This document shows, piece after piece, positions 42,681 to 51,364 of a stretch of DNA of 64,000 bases (within the stretch, counting starts at the first letter, position 1; every line of letters starts with the position of its first letter). The DNA comes from Rhizobium sp. CFBP 8762. Its GTDB lineage: Bacteria; Pseudomonadota; Alphaproteobacteria; Rhizobiales; Rhizobiaceae. Position numbers and translations under genes: made by a program. Below the pieces are notes generated by a model. It saw only the letters and a program-made list of their open reading frames with translations. It was not told the DNA's origin and searched no databases. Location of the stretch: positions 62,001 to 126,000 of the forward strand of contig NZ_JACYUD010000004.1 of assembly GCF_014841565.1 (NCBI RefSeq), read 5' to 3'.

Positions 42681-43691
42681 TCAAACAAGAGCGAGCTTGC
42701 GACCCTCGACCGGATGATGGGGGTCGCTCGGCGCGAGCGTCGATGTCTTGCCGGGCGACACGAGCTGATCGATGAAGGCCTCATCGGCTTCCGTGTAGCG
42801 GTAGTCCAACGCGTCCAGATAATCCTGCCACTGTTCCATCGTGCGCGGACCCACAATGGTCGAGGAGACGAGGCTGTTGCGCATTACCCATTGCTGGGCG
42901 ATATGCGCCGATCTGGCACCCTCGGCCTCCGCATGGCGGACGAGCGTTTCGGCGACGGCAAGTGATTCCGGCCGCCATTCAGCTTCCATCATGCGTACGT
43001 CGCAGCGCGCCGCACGGCTTCCCTGTTCCGGGACTGCGTCCGGTTTGTATTTGCCAGTTAGAATACCGCGCGCAAGCGGGCTGTAGGTGACGACGCCGAG
43101 CCCATAGAATTGCGCCGCTGGCAAGTGTTCGACTTCCGCCTCGCGGTTGACGAGATTATAGAGCGGCTGGGTGGCGACGGGCCCCTGTATACCTGCCTCC
43201 TTCGCCAGCGCCACAGTTTCCGCCATGCGCCAAGCCTTGAAGTTGGAAACTCCGAAATAGTGGATCTTGCCCATCCGCACGAGATCGGCAAAGGCATGCA
43301 CCATTTCCAACATGGGCGCTTCGAAATCTGCCTTATGGATGTAGAGGAGGTCGATATACTCGGTACCCAAGCGCTTCAGGCTGGCATCGACCGCCTGTAT
43401 GATCCACTTGCGCGACATGCCCTTTTCGTTCGGGCCAGCGCCCATCGGATTGCCGACCTTGGTAGCGAGCACCCAATGATCGCGATCGGCGGCTATCGCG
43501 CGACCAACGACACGCTCAGATTCTCCACCATTATACATGTCGGCTGTATCGATGAAGTTGACGCCGGCATCCCTTGCCGAAGCAATGATATCCGTCGACA
43601 CCCGCTCGTCGGCCGCACCACCAAACATCATCGCGCCGAGACAGAGCTCGGAAACTTTTACGCCGCTTCGGCCGAGATAGTTGTATTTCAT
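42681..43691 (-). CDS. Aldo/keto reductase
   Basis: A 336-residue AKR of the same broad branch as the one at 25777. The tetrad is Asp and Tyr in VNFIDTADMYNGG, Lys in WVLATKVG and His in LLYIHKADFEA; also IHYFGVSNFKAW and TIVGPRTMEQW. Start ATG at 43691 follows AAAGGAGC. It diverges from the RutC-like gene across a gap with a perfect palindrome. In this setting it could reduce the malonic semialdehyde made by the Rut route, which is inference. Confidence 0.9.
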   Translation of the reverse strand: MKYNYLGRSGVKVSELCLGAMMFGGAADERVSTDIIASARDAGVNFIDTADMYNGGESERVVGRAIAADRDHWVLATKVGNPMGAGPNEKGMSRKWIIQAVDASLKRLGTEYIDLLYIHKADFEAPMLEMVHAFADLVRMGKIHYFGVSNFKAWRMAETVALAKEAGIQGPVATQPLYNLVNREAEVEHLPAAQFYGLGVVTYSPLARGILTGKYKPDAVPEQGSRAARCDVRMMEAEWRPESLAVAETLVRHAEAEGARSAHIAQQWVMRNSLVSSTIVGPRTMEQWQDYLDALDYRYTEADEAFIDQLVSPGKTSTLAPSDPHHPVEGRKLALV

Positions 43692-43711
43692 CGATCGCTC
43701 CTTTGCCCGGA

Positions 43712-43730
43712 CCGGCCTTTCAAAGGCCGG
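43712..43730. promoter_or_regulatory. Perfect palindrome in the AKR/RutC divergent gap
   Basis: CCGGCCTTT-C-AAAGGCCGG is a 19-base perfect palindrome just upstream of the AKR ribosome-binding site. It would fold as a hairpin in the AKR leader or act as an operator. Confidence 0.45.
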
Positions 43731-43904
43731 CCGCATCTCATCTGCATCGGCTCTAACAACCCTGCTCGGGATCGCAAACCGCCGAATGCCGCTCGTCCGG
43801 ATATTGTGCGCGTTTGTCCAAACGCATGCCGTTGGCAGTCACTACTATGCTGATATCAGCGACATACATCGCCGCGGTCATTAAGGCAGAACAAGGATTT
43901 TTCG

Positions 43905-44306
43905 ATGAACACTCCCATCCACCCGAAGGACTGGATCGTCGGCAGGACGGCAAATGGCACCAACCATCTCAACTGGGGCGTCAAGGCCGGCAATCACATC
44001 TATGTCGCCGGCATGCTGTCTACCGATCCTTATGATGGCAGCACGGTTGGCGAAGGCGATATTATAACCCAGACCCGCCGCGTCCTCGATAGCGTCAAGG
44101 AAGTCATCGAGACCGCAGGCGGCAAGATGACCGATGTCACGTTCAACCAGATTTTCCTCAAGGACCTCGCCGATTATCATGCGATGAATTCGGTCTATGT
44201 CGAATATTTCAAGGAAAACCTGCCGGCCCGTGCCTGCCTGAAGGCAGACATGGTGAAGCCGGAATATCTGGTCGAGATCATCACGATCGCAGTCGTTTCC
44301 GGCTGA
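43905..44306 (+). CDS. rutC: RidA-family enamine/aminoacrylate deaminase, RutC-like
   Basis: A 133-residue Rid protein. Its C-terminal two thirds resembles E. coli RutC: VIETAGGKMTDVTFNQIFLKDL, NSVYVEYF and ENLPARACLKADMVKPEYLVEIITIA. The catalytic Arg is kept in PARAC and the Glu in VEI. RutC assists conversion of 3-aminoacrylate to malonic semialdehyde in the uracil Rut pathway. It is isolated from the main rut-like genes (about 7 kb away) but in the same cluster. AAGGA precedes the ATG. The gene stands alone on the plus strand, with a convergent DMT transporter downstream. Confidence 0.8.
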   Translation: MNTPIHPKDWIVGRTANGTNHLNWGVKAGNHIYVAGMLSTDPYDGSTVGEGDIITQTRRVLDSVKEVIETAGGKMTDVTFNQIFLKDLADYHAMNSVYVEYFKENLPARACLKADMVKPEYLVEIITIAVVSG

Positions 44307-44356
44307 TCCCTAGTCCCGCCATTAGAGTTGGCCTCCGTTGGCCATCTCTTCTTCGC

Positions 44357-45253
44357 CTACCGCCGACTCGAAGCCATGATCAACCCGCCCGAAACGAAGA
44401 TCACGATCGCACCGACAATCGTATGCAGAGCCGGAATTTCTCCGAATACCATCAGGCCAACCACAAGTGCCCAGCACAGCTGCGTATAGGTAAGTGGCGC
44501 AAGCGTGCTTGCCGGTGCATACCGATGGGCTATGACGAGGAAGAAGTGGCCAATCCCGCCGATCACGCCGACCAATACCATAGCGATCCAGCCACCCGCC
44601 GCATTCGGCCACTGCCAGACGGGAACGACCGCGACTGTCAGCGCAACGGCCGGCAACGCGACGGCGACGATATTGAGGCTAAGCATCGTCTCGCTCGACA
44701 ACAGACGCTTCGACAGAAGCACATAAAGGGCATAGCTCAGCACATTTCCGACCGCAAAGAGCGCCGAAATTTTGAAGACATTGCCACCTGGTTGAATGAC
44801 GATCATCGCGCCTGTCAGGCCAAGGATGAGCCCGAGACCGACAAGTAGCCTCAGGCGCTCGCGAAAAATGACGATAGACAGACCGGAGATGACGATGGGC
44901 CCGAGCATGACGATCGCCTGGCTCTCGACAAGACCTAAAGTCCTGAGTGCGAGAAAATTGAAGGCGGTCGAACCGAACAAGCACGCTGCACGCAACGCCT
45001 GCAGCCAGGGGTGGCGAATGCCCCATCGGCGCGGATCGAGCGCCGGTCGAAACAGGATGAAAGCAGTCAGGCTGCCGAAGGCATAACGCGCCCAGATGAC
45101 CTGCAGCACCGGCAGATGACGCCCCGCATATTTCGCCGCCGGATCGATCAACGCAATGCACATGGCTGCAAACAGCATCAGCAGGATGCCGGTTCTAACC
45201 TTGACAGGGGCAGCCGTCGGATGGGCAGGACGATTGACGGAAATATTCGACAT
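44357..45253 (-). CDS. EamA/DMT-family membrane transporter
   Basis: A 298-residue membrane protein with about ten hydrophobic helices arranged as two EamA halves. Segments include ILLMLFAAMCIALIDPAAKYAG, VIWARYAFGSLTAFILFRPAL, VESQAIVMLGPIVISGLSIVIFRERLRL and TLAPLTYTQLCWALVVGLMVFGEIP. The ATG at 45253 begins the first half correctly. EamA proteins export or import metabolites; the substrate cannot be read here. It is downstream of the AraC gene on the minus strand and may share its transcript. Confidence 0.88.
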   Translation of the reverse strand: MSNISVNRPAHPTAAPVKVRTGILLMLFAAMCIALIDPAAKYAGRHLPVLQVIWARYAFGSLTAFILFRPALDPRRWGIRHPWLQALRAACLFGSTAFNFLALRTLGLVESQAIVMLGPIVISGLSIVIFRERLRLLVGLGLILGLTGAMIVIQPGGNVFKISALFAVGNVLSYALYVLLSKRLLSSETMLSLNIVAVALPAVALTVAVVPVWQWPNAAGGWIAMVLVGVIGGIGHFFLVIAHRYAPASTLAPLTYTQLCWALVVGLMVFGEIPALHTIVGAIVIFVSGGLIMASSRR

Positions 45254-45317
45254 GAAAGTCCGGGGGATGGGCCGCGCCTGCGACCGGAAAAAAGGAGGGG
45301 CGATCTCTTGTGGCCTC

Positions 45318-46343
45318 TCAGCGGACACCCAGCAGGTGCGAATTGCGTGTGATCCGCAATCCGCCGTGCGATTGTGAACACGCCTTTTCGCGCCAGCGTC
45401 CATATCCGCGATGCTGCGACGGCGACACGCCGTAACGCTCCTTGAAGGCACGGCTGAAATAGGCAGAATCGTTGAACCCCCAGCGATAGCTGATCTCGGC
45501 GATCGACAGGCTATGATAGAGCGGATCGGCAAGATCGTGATAGGACCGCTCCAGCCTGCGTCGGCGGATATAGGTATTGGCATTCTCGCCAGCATCCTCG
45601 AACAGTTTCTGTAGATAGCGCAGCGAGATGCCGAGATAGTCTGCAAGGCCGCTTGGCGACAGCTTGGGATCTGAGAGTTTCAGCTCGATTGCCTGGGTTG
45701 CGCGCAACGCAATTGCATTTTTTGACCGCGATCCATCTATGAGATTTGCGGCCGCTCCGGTCGAGGCGATCGCTGCCATCAGGAACTCGACCAGCGTGAT
45801 TTCTAGCGGACGGAGCTCCTCGCTGGAAATGCTGCCGATCCGTGCCGTCGCGAGCGCCAGAAGATCAGCAAGGAAGGTCGTCGCGCCATGATCGGCACCG
45901 AGCGAGAGACCGACAGCCGGCGTCGCCAACGATGTGAGGCGCGAACCACTGTGGAATTCGGTGAACTGTACGATGTCAATCGCGGTCTCAGCACTCGCCG
46001 TCAGCCGCATTGCGCGCGGGATCTTGCCGACAATGACGTCGCCGGCGGAAAAGACCAGACTACCGCGTTCGGTCCGCAGCGCTCCTGCACCCTTGAGGAT
46101 ACGCGCCAGCCAGATACCGCCCGCGCGAGATCGTGTATCGAGCGAGATATGTTGCGGGGAGATTTCAAGCCGCAGCATCGCGAAGCCCCAGGGGGCTTTG
46201 AGGCCGTTGACGGACGCCTTGAAATTGCGCGGCGATGCATCGCAGACCGACTTGGCACCCAAACCGCCCAAGGTCTCTGTCCAGGCGGACATGCGCTGGT
46301 GTTCATCAATCGGCCCGCTGTCGAAACGAAATAGCTTCAGCAT
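45318..46343 (-). CDS. AraC-family transcriptional regulator
   Basis: A 341-residue regulator. The N-terminal 200 residues form an AraC_binding_2-type sensing domain. The C-terminal AraC DNA-binding domain has two helix-turn-helices: LSPSGLADYLGISLRYLQKLFEDAGENANTYIRRRRL and SIAEISYRWGFNDSAYFSRAFKERYGVSPSQ. Either GTG 46346 or ATG 46343 could start it; the ATG is given. It ends the minus-strand importer operon, immediately after the second permease, so it probably regulates the pyrimidine cluster. Confidence 0.92.
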   Translation of the reverse strand: MLKLFRFDSGPIDEHQRMSAWTETLGGLGAKSVCDASPRNFKASVNGLKAPWGFAMLRLEISPQHISLDTRSRAGGIWLARILKGAGALRTERGSLVFSAGDVIVGKIPRAMRLTASAETAIDIVQFTEFHSGSRLTSLATPAVGLSLGADHGATTFLADLLALATARIGSISSEELRPLEITLVEFLMAAIASTGAAANLIDGSRSKNAIALRATQAIELKLSDPKLSPSGLADYLGISLRYLQKLFEDAGENANTYIRRRRLERSYHDLADPLYHSLSIAEISYRWGFNDSAYFSRAFKERYGVSPSQHRGYGRWREKACSQSHGGLRITRNSHLLGVR

Positions 46344-46367
46344 CACCTATACACTCCCCATTTCCGG

Positions 46368-47306
46368 TCACTTCTGACCGCGAAGGAAGGGAATGCCAAT
46401 CTCGCTCGGGCCAGTCTTGCTCTTGCCGACCAGCACCCAGGCAATGAGCGCCAGCAGAAAAGGCGACATAAGAAGCAGCGGCGGCGAGATGGACAGCCCG
46501 ATCGCCTGCCCTTGATACTGGAGGGCATCGGCGGCACCGAACAGGATCGAGGCGAGCATCACCCAGATCGGGTGCCAGCGCCCGAATATGACGACCGCGA
46601 CCGCGAGATAACCGCGCCCGCCAGTAATGTTGTCGACAAATACGCCGCCGGAGGCGACCAGCGTCAGATAGGCGCCGGCAATGCCCGTCATGATGCCGGT
46701 GACGAGCATGGCCGAAAAGCGGATATTCGTCACCGAAATGCCAGCGGCGTCGGCTGCGGACGCGCCTTCGCCTACGGCGCGAAAGATCAGGCCGAGGCGG
46801 GTATGGCGGAAGAAGATCCAGAACAGGATGGCGACGATGACGGCACCGTAGAGGATCGGGCTCTGCGAGAAGACGGCGCGGCCGACGATCGGCAATTCGG
46901 AGAAATAAGGAATGCGATAGCTGGAAACGTTGCGCAGCGACGGCGACTGAAAGGCCGGCGACAAGACCATGTCACGTAGCAATGAGGTGGCGCCGAGCGC
47001 CAGAATGTTGAAGCCGATGCCGACGACAATCTGGTCAGCCCGAAGCGACGCGACGGCTATGGCCACCACACCGACTGCCAGCATGCCCCAAAGAGCGCCA
47101 AAGGCGACTGCGGCATAGGGCATGCCCGTCAATTGCAGTCCGAATACGGCACCGAAGGCGCCGAACAGCATGATGCCTTCGAGCCCGATATTCAGCACGC
47201 CCGTCCGTTCGGAGACGAGTTCGCCAAGCGAGGCGAGCAGCATCGGTGCGCCGAGACGGATCGCGGCAGCCAGTAGCAGGCTGATCGTTATAGGGTCGAA
47301 GACCAT
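46368..47306 (-). CDS. ABC transporter permease (second BMP importer, subunit 2)
   Basis: A 312-residue membrane protein of the NupC type: LGAPMLLASLGELVSERTGVLNIGLEGIMLFGAFGAVFG, VASLRADQIVVGIGFNILALGATSL and GRGYLAVAVVIFGRWHPIWVM. It is transcribed leftward and overlaps the upstream permease by 19 bases. It is equivalent in position to the gene at 8006, but clearly diverged in sequence, so the two importers are not a recent duplication. Confidence 0.9.
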   Translation of the reverse strand: MVFDPITISLLLAAAIRLGAPMLLASLGELVSERTGVLNIGLEGIMLFGAFGAVFGLQLTGMPYAAVAFGALWGMLAVGVVAIAVASLRADQIVVGIGFNILALGATSLLRDMVLSPAFQSPSLRNVSSYRIPYFSELPIVGRAVFSQSPILYGAVIVAILFWIFFRHTRLGLIFRAVGEGASAADAAGISVTNIRFSAMLVTGIMTGIAGAYLTLVASGGVFVDNITGGRGYLAVAVVIFGRWHPIWVMLASILFGAADALQYQGQAIGLSISPPLLLMSPFLLALIAWVLVGKSKTGPSEIGIPFLRGQK

Positions 47307-48397
47307 AGCGGCCGTCCTTTCAGGAACCTATATCCATGGATGCATGCCAGGAAGATGATCGGCAGGCCGGTCATGATCAGCGCAAGGGCTGCGGGAATGC
47401 TGAGCGTGCTCTGCAGCGCAACGGTGCCGCTGCTGATCGCACCGAAATAAATAGCGACGATCACCGCGCCGAGCGGTTCCAGGCTGCCGAGCAAAGCGAT
47501 CGCCAATCCGTCGAAGCCGAGCGAGGACGAAAAGCCGTCGATGAGGCGGTATTGGACGCCCAGCACTTCGACGGCACCGGCCATGCCCGCAACGCCACCG
47601 GAGATTAGCATCGAGCTGACGATCAGCCGCGACAGCGGCATGCCCTGCAGGCGCGCAGTCTTCGGGCTGAGGCCGGCAACGCGCAACCTGATGCCGAACG
47701 TACTGTGATAGAGCAGCGCCCAAAGGGCGACGGCTACAACCAGCGCCAGTAGCACACCGGCATGCAGCCGTGTTCCATTGACAAGCACCGGCAGGATCGC
47801 GCCATCGGCGATCTTCGCCGACATGTTGAAATCCGACCCATGCGGCTGCAGCGGCCCCTGGACCAGGTATTTGACCAGATAGATGCCAATGAAATTCATC
47901 ATCAGCGTGACGATGATCTCGTTGGCGCCACGCCACAGTTTCAGTAGGACCGGGATCAGCCCCCAGAATGCACCGAACAGTGCACCGCTGACGATTGAGA
48001 TTGGCATGAGCAAAACGCCAAGCTCGGGGGGCAGCAGGGTCGCCGGAAGGACCGCACCGATCGCGCCGAGCTGCAATTGCCCCTCGGCACCGAGATTGTA
48101 AAAGCCGCAGCGGATGGCGATTAGGGCAGCCAGTGCCGCAAGCAGCCGCGGTGTCATGAAGGCGAGGGTATCGCCAATCGCCATCCTGGAGCCGAAGGCA
48201 CCCTTGATCATGACGCGCAGTGCCTCGACCGGTTCGACGCCTAGGCTTGCGAGGATGAAGAGACCGATGATCATGCTGACGGCAAACGACATCAGCACCA
48301 GAAAGGCATTGGAGCCGGTGATCCGCTTCATCAGGTCGGCCATGCTTCCGCCGGCTGATGCGGCATTATCGGATTGTCCCGGGCTGATCGGCGTCAC
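47288..48397 (-). CDS. ABC transporter permease (second BMP importer, subunit 1)
   Basis: A 369-residue membrane protein of the NupB type, with MTPRLLAALAALIAIRCGFYNLGAEGQLQLGAIGAVL, WRGANEIIVTLMMNFIGIYLVKYL and LGFDGLAIALLGSLEPLGAVI. The first 20 residues are polar. Translation starts at GTG 48397, which overlaps the ATPase stop by four bases (GTGA). It pairs with the gene at 46368 to form the membrane channel. Confidence 0.9.
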   Translation of the reverse strand: MTPISPGQSDNAASAGGSMADLMKRITGSNAFLVLMSFAVSMIIGLFILASLGVEPVEALRVMIKGAFGSRMAIGDTLAFMTPRLLAALAALIAIRCGFYNLGAEGQLQLGAIGAVLPATLLPPELGVLLMPISIVSGALFGAFWGLIPVLLKLWRGANEIIVTLMMNFIGIYLVKYLVQGPLQPHGSDFNMSAKIADGAILPVLVNGTRLHAGVLLALVVAVALWALLYHSTFGIRLRVAGLSPKTARLQGMPLSRLIVSSMLISGGVAGMAGAVEVLGVQYRLIDGFSSSLGFDGLAIALLGSLEPLGAVIVAIYFGAISSGTVALQSTLSIPAALALIMTGLPIIFLACIHGYRFLKGRPLWSSTL

Positions 48398-49902
48398 GCG
48401 TTGACACTCCCCTGTTTGCCACCACCGGTCATCAGGTCACCGATGATCTCGCGTGGCGTATCGCTTGTCACCTTGCCAACCGTCTGCCCCGCATAGAGGA
48501 CAACGATTCGGTCGCTGACGCGCAGGATTTCATCGAGATTGCTGGAAATAATCAGTACCGCCTTACCGCCATTGGCCGCCTGGCGCAGTCGCTTCAGCAC
48601 CTCTTCGCTGGCCGCGACATCCAGCCCGCGGGTCGGCTGATAGACGATCACGGTCGGCGCATCCTCATTTAACGCGCGGGCCAACACGATCTTCTGCTGG
48701 TTGCCGCCCGACAATGTGCGCGGCGTAACAGAGACGGAGCGTGCCCGGACATCGCAGGCGACGCGCATCTCTTCCGCCTTTCTGGCGATCTCGCCATGCA
48801 CCAGCCGGCCGTGGCGGGAATAAGGCTCCTGTCCGATTCTGTTAAGCAGAAGATTGACCGAAACCGGCAGATCCAGAACAAGCCCTTCATGGTGCCGGTC
48901 CTCCGGCACGAGTCCGGCAATGGCGCGCCCATTCGGGTGACGGCTTTGAGCCTCGACAGTGCCACTTTCGGGCTGGCGCAGACCGGCCAGAAGCTCGAAC
49001 AGTTCGCGCTGGCCATTGCCCTCGACACCGGCAACGCCAACTACCTCGCCGGCATGCAGCGTCAGAGAGGCGTTGTTCAGACCCGATGAGGACTGGGTCG
49101 GCGCCACGCTCACCCCTTTCAGGGCGATCACGGTCGCGCCGTTTGCAACGTAATCGGATTTGAGCGGCATATCGAGATCGACGGACTTACCGACCATTTC
49201 GCGGACAAAATCGCCACGGTTGCGGTCTGCAACGGGTGCCGAACTGATCAACTTGCCGCGGCGGATGACGGAGGCATGCTCGGCATGGGCAAGCACTTCT
49301 CCAAGGTGATGGGTGACGACGACGACGGCCCGGCCGTCGTCTGCGATTTGCCGAAGGACACGGTAGAAGGCCTCGATTTCAGACGGATTGAGAATGGTCG
49401 TCGGTTCGTCGAACAGAATGAGTTCCGCCCGGTTGATCAGTGCTTTCAGGATTTCGACGCGCTGCTGCAACGACAGCGGCAGGTTACCGACAATCGCCTT
49501 GGGATCGACCGGCAGGCCGTAATCCTTTGCGATCTTTTCAATATCGGCATTGCGCACAAGACGCTTGCGGGCCGAAGGCGAAGCCGCGAGCCTTAGGTTT
49601 TCGGCAACTGTGAAACTCGGCACCAGTTTGAAATGCTGATGGACCATGCCGATGCGATTTGCGATCGCATCGGCCGGCGAGGTGTGGATGACCTGGCGGC
49701 CTTCCAGAAGAATACCGCCCGTATCCGGCTGATGCATGCCGAAGAGGATGTTGAGCAACGTGCTCTTTCCGGCTCCATTCTCGCCAAGGATGGCATGGAT
49801 CTCGCCGCGCCGGAAGGTGAGCGAAACCTCTTCGAGGACCGGGTGGCCGGCAACGAAACTCTTCGAAACACCGGTCAATTCGACATACGGACGGTTCAGC
49901 AT
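48394..49902 (-). CDS. ABC transporter ATP-binding protein, two domains (second BMP importer)
   Basis: A 502-residue fused ATPase. Domain 1 has Walker A GENGAGKSTLLNILFG, LSLQQRVEILKALI and Walker B LILFDEPTTILNPSE. Domain 2 has the degenerate GVEGNGQRELFELLAG, signature LSGGNQQKIVLARAL and VIVYQPTRGLD. It lies 8 bases after the BMP gene. The organisation BMP-ATPase-permease-permease is the same as at 4.2-9.0 kb, on the opposite strand. Confidence 0.93.
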   Translation of the reverse strand: MLNRPYVELTGVSKSFVAGHPVLEEVSLTFRRGEIHAILGENGAGKSTLLNILFGMHQPDTGGILLEGRQVIHTSPADAIANRIGMVHQHFKLVPSFTVAENLRLAASPSARKRLVRNADIEKIAKDYGLPVDPKAIVGNLPLSLQQRVEILKALINRAELILFDEPTTILNPSEIEAFYRVLRQIADDGRAVVVVTHHLGEVLAHAEHASVIRRGKLISSAPVADRNRGDFVREMVGKSVDLDMPLKSDYVANGATVIALKGVSVAPTQSSSGLNNASLTLHAGEVVGVAGVEGNGQRELFELLAGLRQPESGTVEAQSRHPNGRAIAGLVPEDRHHEGLVLDLPVSVNLLLNRIGQEPYSRHGRLVHGEIARKAEEMRVACDVRARSVSVTPRTLSGGNQQKIVLARALNEDAPTVIVYQPTRGLDVAASEEVLKRLRQAANGGKAVLIISSNLDEILRVSDRIVVLYAGQTVGKVTSDTPREIIGDLMTGGGKQGSVNA

Positions 49903-49910
49903 TGGGTCTC

Positions 49911-50906
49911 TTATTTCTCGACGTCGATTTCGCCCTTGGCGATCTTCGCCATCGTGGCAAACACATCCATCTCGACCTTGGCGTCAACATGTTTAAACGG
50001 CTTCTGCAGCGTCCAGCCCTCGTTCGACAGATCCATCGTGTGGACCTTGCCGTCCAGCTTGCCTGCAGTCATCAGCTGGCCCATCTCATCATAGGCCTTG
50101 TCAAAATTGAGCACAGTGCTGGTGATCACCGCATTCGGATAGGCCGGACTTTGGTCCATATAGGCGCCGATCGTATGGGCCTCCTCTTCGTCAGCCGCCT
50201 GCTGTGTGCCGACATCGGCAAGGTCGGCGGAAGGCAGAAGCACGTCGGCACCGCGAGCGATCACGCCAGTGGCGATTTCCTTTGCCTTGGCGACATCCGA
50301 AAACGAGCCGGTATAGACCGTATCGACCTGAATATCGGGAACGAGCGATTTCGCGCCCTTGATGGTGAATTCCTGCGCCCGCTTGGCCGATGGAATTTCC
50401 TCGCCCGAAATGATTGCAATATGTTTGTTCTTGCTCGATGCCGCAGCGACGGCGCCGGTCACGAAACCATACTGATCCCAGTCCAGCGACCATGCCGTGT
50501 AGTTTTTCAGGTCGCCGGTGGAGGACGCATAGCTGTAAAGAACGAACTGTGTATCAGGAAACTCCTTGGCAATTTCCTGGATGGCTGCCGAATAGCCCGA
50601 GCTGTGGCAGATGATCATCTTGACACCGCGTGAGGCAAGCTGGCGCAGGATGGCCGGCGCCTTCTCATAGGTAGCGTTCTCGATATAGGACGGCTTGAAA
50701 CTGTATTTCTTGACCATTTTGTCGAAAGCAGCATAGCCTGGCACATCCCAGTTTCCTTGGGTGACAGAACCGGTGAACAGGGCTGCAACCTCCACCGGAT
50801 CGGCAGCGTAGGCGGCACGCGGCGAGACGAGCGGACCGGTGGAGAGAACGGCTGCACCAAGCGCGAGCGCCAAGATATGCCGTCTGGTCAAAGAGAGTAG
50901 GATCAT
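49911..50906 (-). CDS. BMP-family ABC transporter substrate-binding protein (second importer)
   Basis: A 331-residue periplasmic receptor. The signal peptide starts with a TRR motif and runs through ILALALGAAVLSTGPL to an AYAAD cleavage region. The body has VEVAALFTGSVTQGNWDVPGYAAFDKMVKKY, GVKMIICHSSGYSAAIQEIAKEFPDTQFVLYSY, HIAIISGEEIPSAKRAQEFTIKGAKSL and ADVLLPSADLADVGTQQAADE. The start at 50906 follows AAGGGA. It is encoded just after rutA- and Rid-like genes, so uracil, a pyrimidine or a nucleoside is the likely ligand, replacing the RutG permease. Confidence 0.87.
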   Translation of the reverse strand: MILLSLTRRHILALALGAAVLSTGPLVSPRAAYAADPVEVAALFTGSVTQGNWDVPGYAAFDKMVKKYSFKPSYIENATYEKAPAILRQLASRGVKMIICHSSGYSAAIQEIAKEFPDTQFVLYSYASSTGDLKNYTAWSLDWDQYGFVTGAVAAASSKNKHIAIISGEEIPSAKRAQEFTIKGAKSLVPDIQVDTVYTGSFSDVAKAKEIATGVIARGADVLLPSADLADVGTQQAADEEEAHTIGAYMDQSPAYPNAVITSTVLNFDKAYDEMGQLMTAGKLDGKVHTMDLSNEGWTLQKPFKHVDAKVEMDVFATMAKIAKGEIDVEK

Positions 50907-50957
50907 GCGCAGGGTTCCCTTGATTGGTGTCAACGAAGAATAACGGATATGAACTGC

Positions 50958-51359
50958 TCAGATGTCTGCCAGGGCGGCTGAAACCATGACGACGACATCG
51001 ATCTCAAGCATCAGGCGCGGATCAGCGAGACCCGCGACATGGATGAAGGTGCTGGCGGGAAGCTCCACGCCGTCGAAGAATTTCAACCGTCCCCGATGGA
51101 TGGCGGGCGCGAAGCCCGGGTCGGTCACATAGGTCACCGTCTTGACGATATCGTCCGGCGTCGCCTTCAAGGCCGCGAGAAGATGACCGATATTGGCATA
51201 GGTTTGGGCAATCTGAGCATCGATGTCACCGGCACCGACCACCTCGCCGCCCTCGTCCCAAGATACCTGGCCGGTCGCATGGACCGGCACGCCCGAACGG
51301 AGCTTGACGTGGTTATAGTAGCTCTGCTGTTTGAGCCCCTTCGGATTGATTACGGTCAT
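50958..51359 (-). CDS. Rid-family protein lacking the catalytic arginine
   Basis: A 133-residue Rid-fold protein: YYNHVKLRSGVPVHATGQVSWDEGGEVVGAGDIDAQIAQTYANI, and C-terminal LPASTFIHVAGLADPRLMLEIDVVVMV. The position of the deaminase Arg (PAR in the RutC-like protein at 43905) is Ser (PAS); the Glu (LEI) remains. Arg-less Rid subfamilies are known and are not expected to deaminate enamines. A GTG at 51368 overlapping the rutA stop is an alternative start. It sits between rutA and the BMP gene on the same transcript. Confidence 0.83.
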   Translation of the reverse strand: MTVINPKGLKQQSYYNHVKLRSGVPVHATGQVSWDEGGEVVGAGDIDAQIAQTYANIGHLLAALKATPDDIVKTVTYVTDPGFAPAIHRGRLKFFDGVELPASTFIHVAGLADPRLMLEIDVVVMVSAALADI

Positions 51360-51364
51360 CTCGC

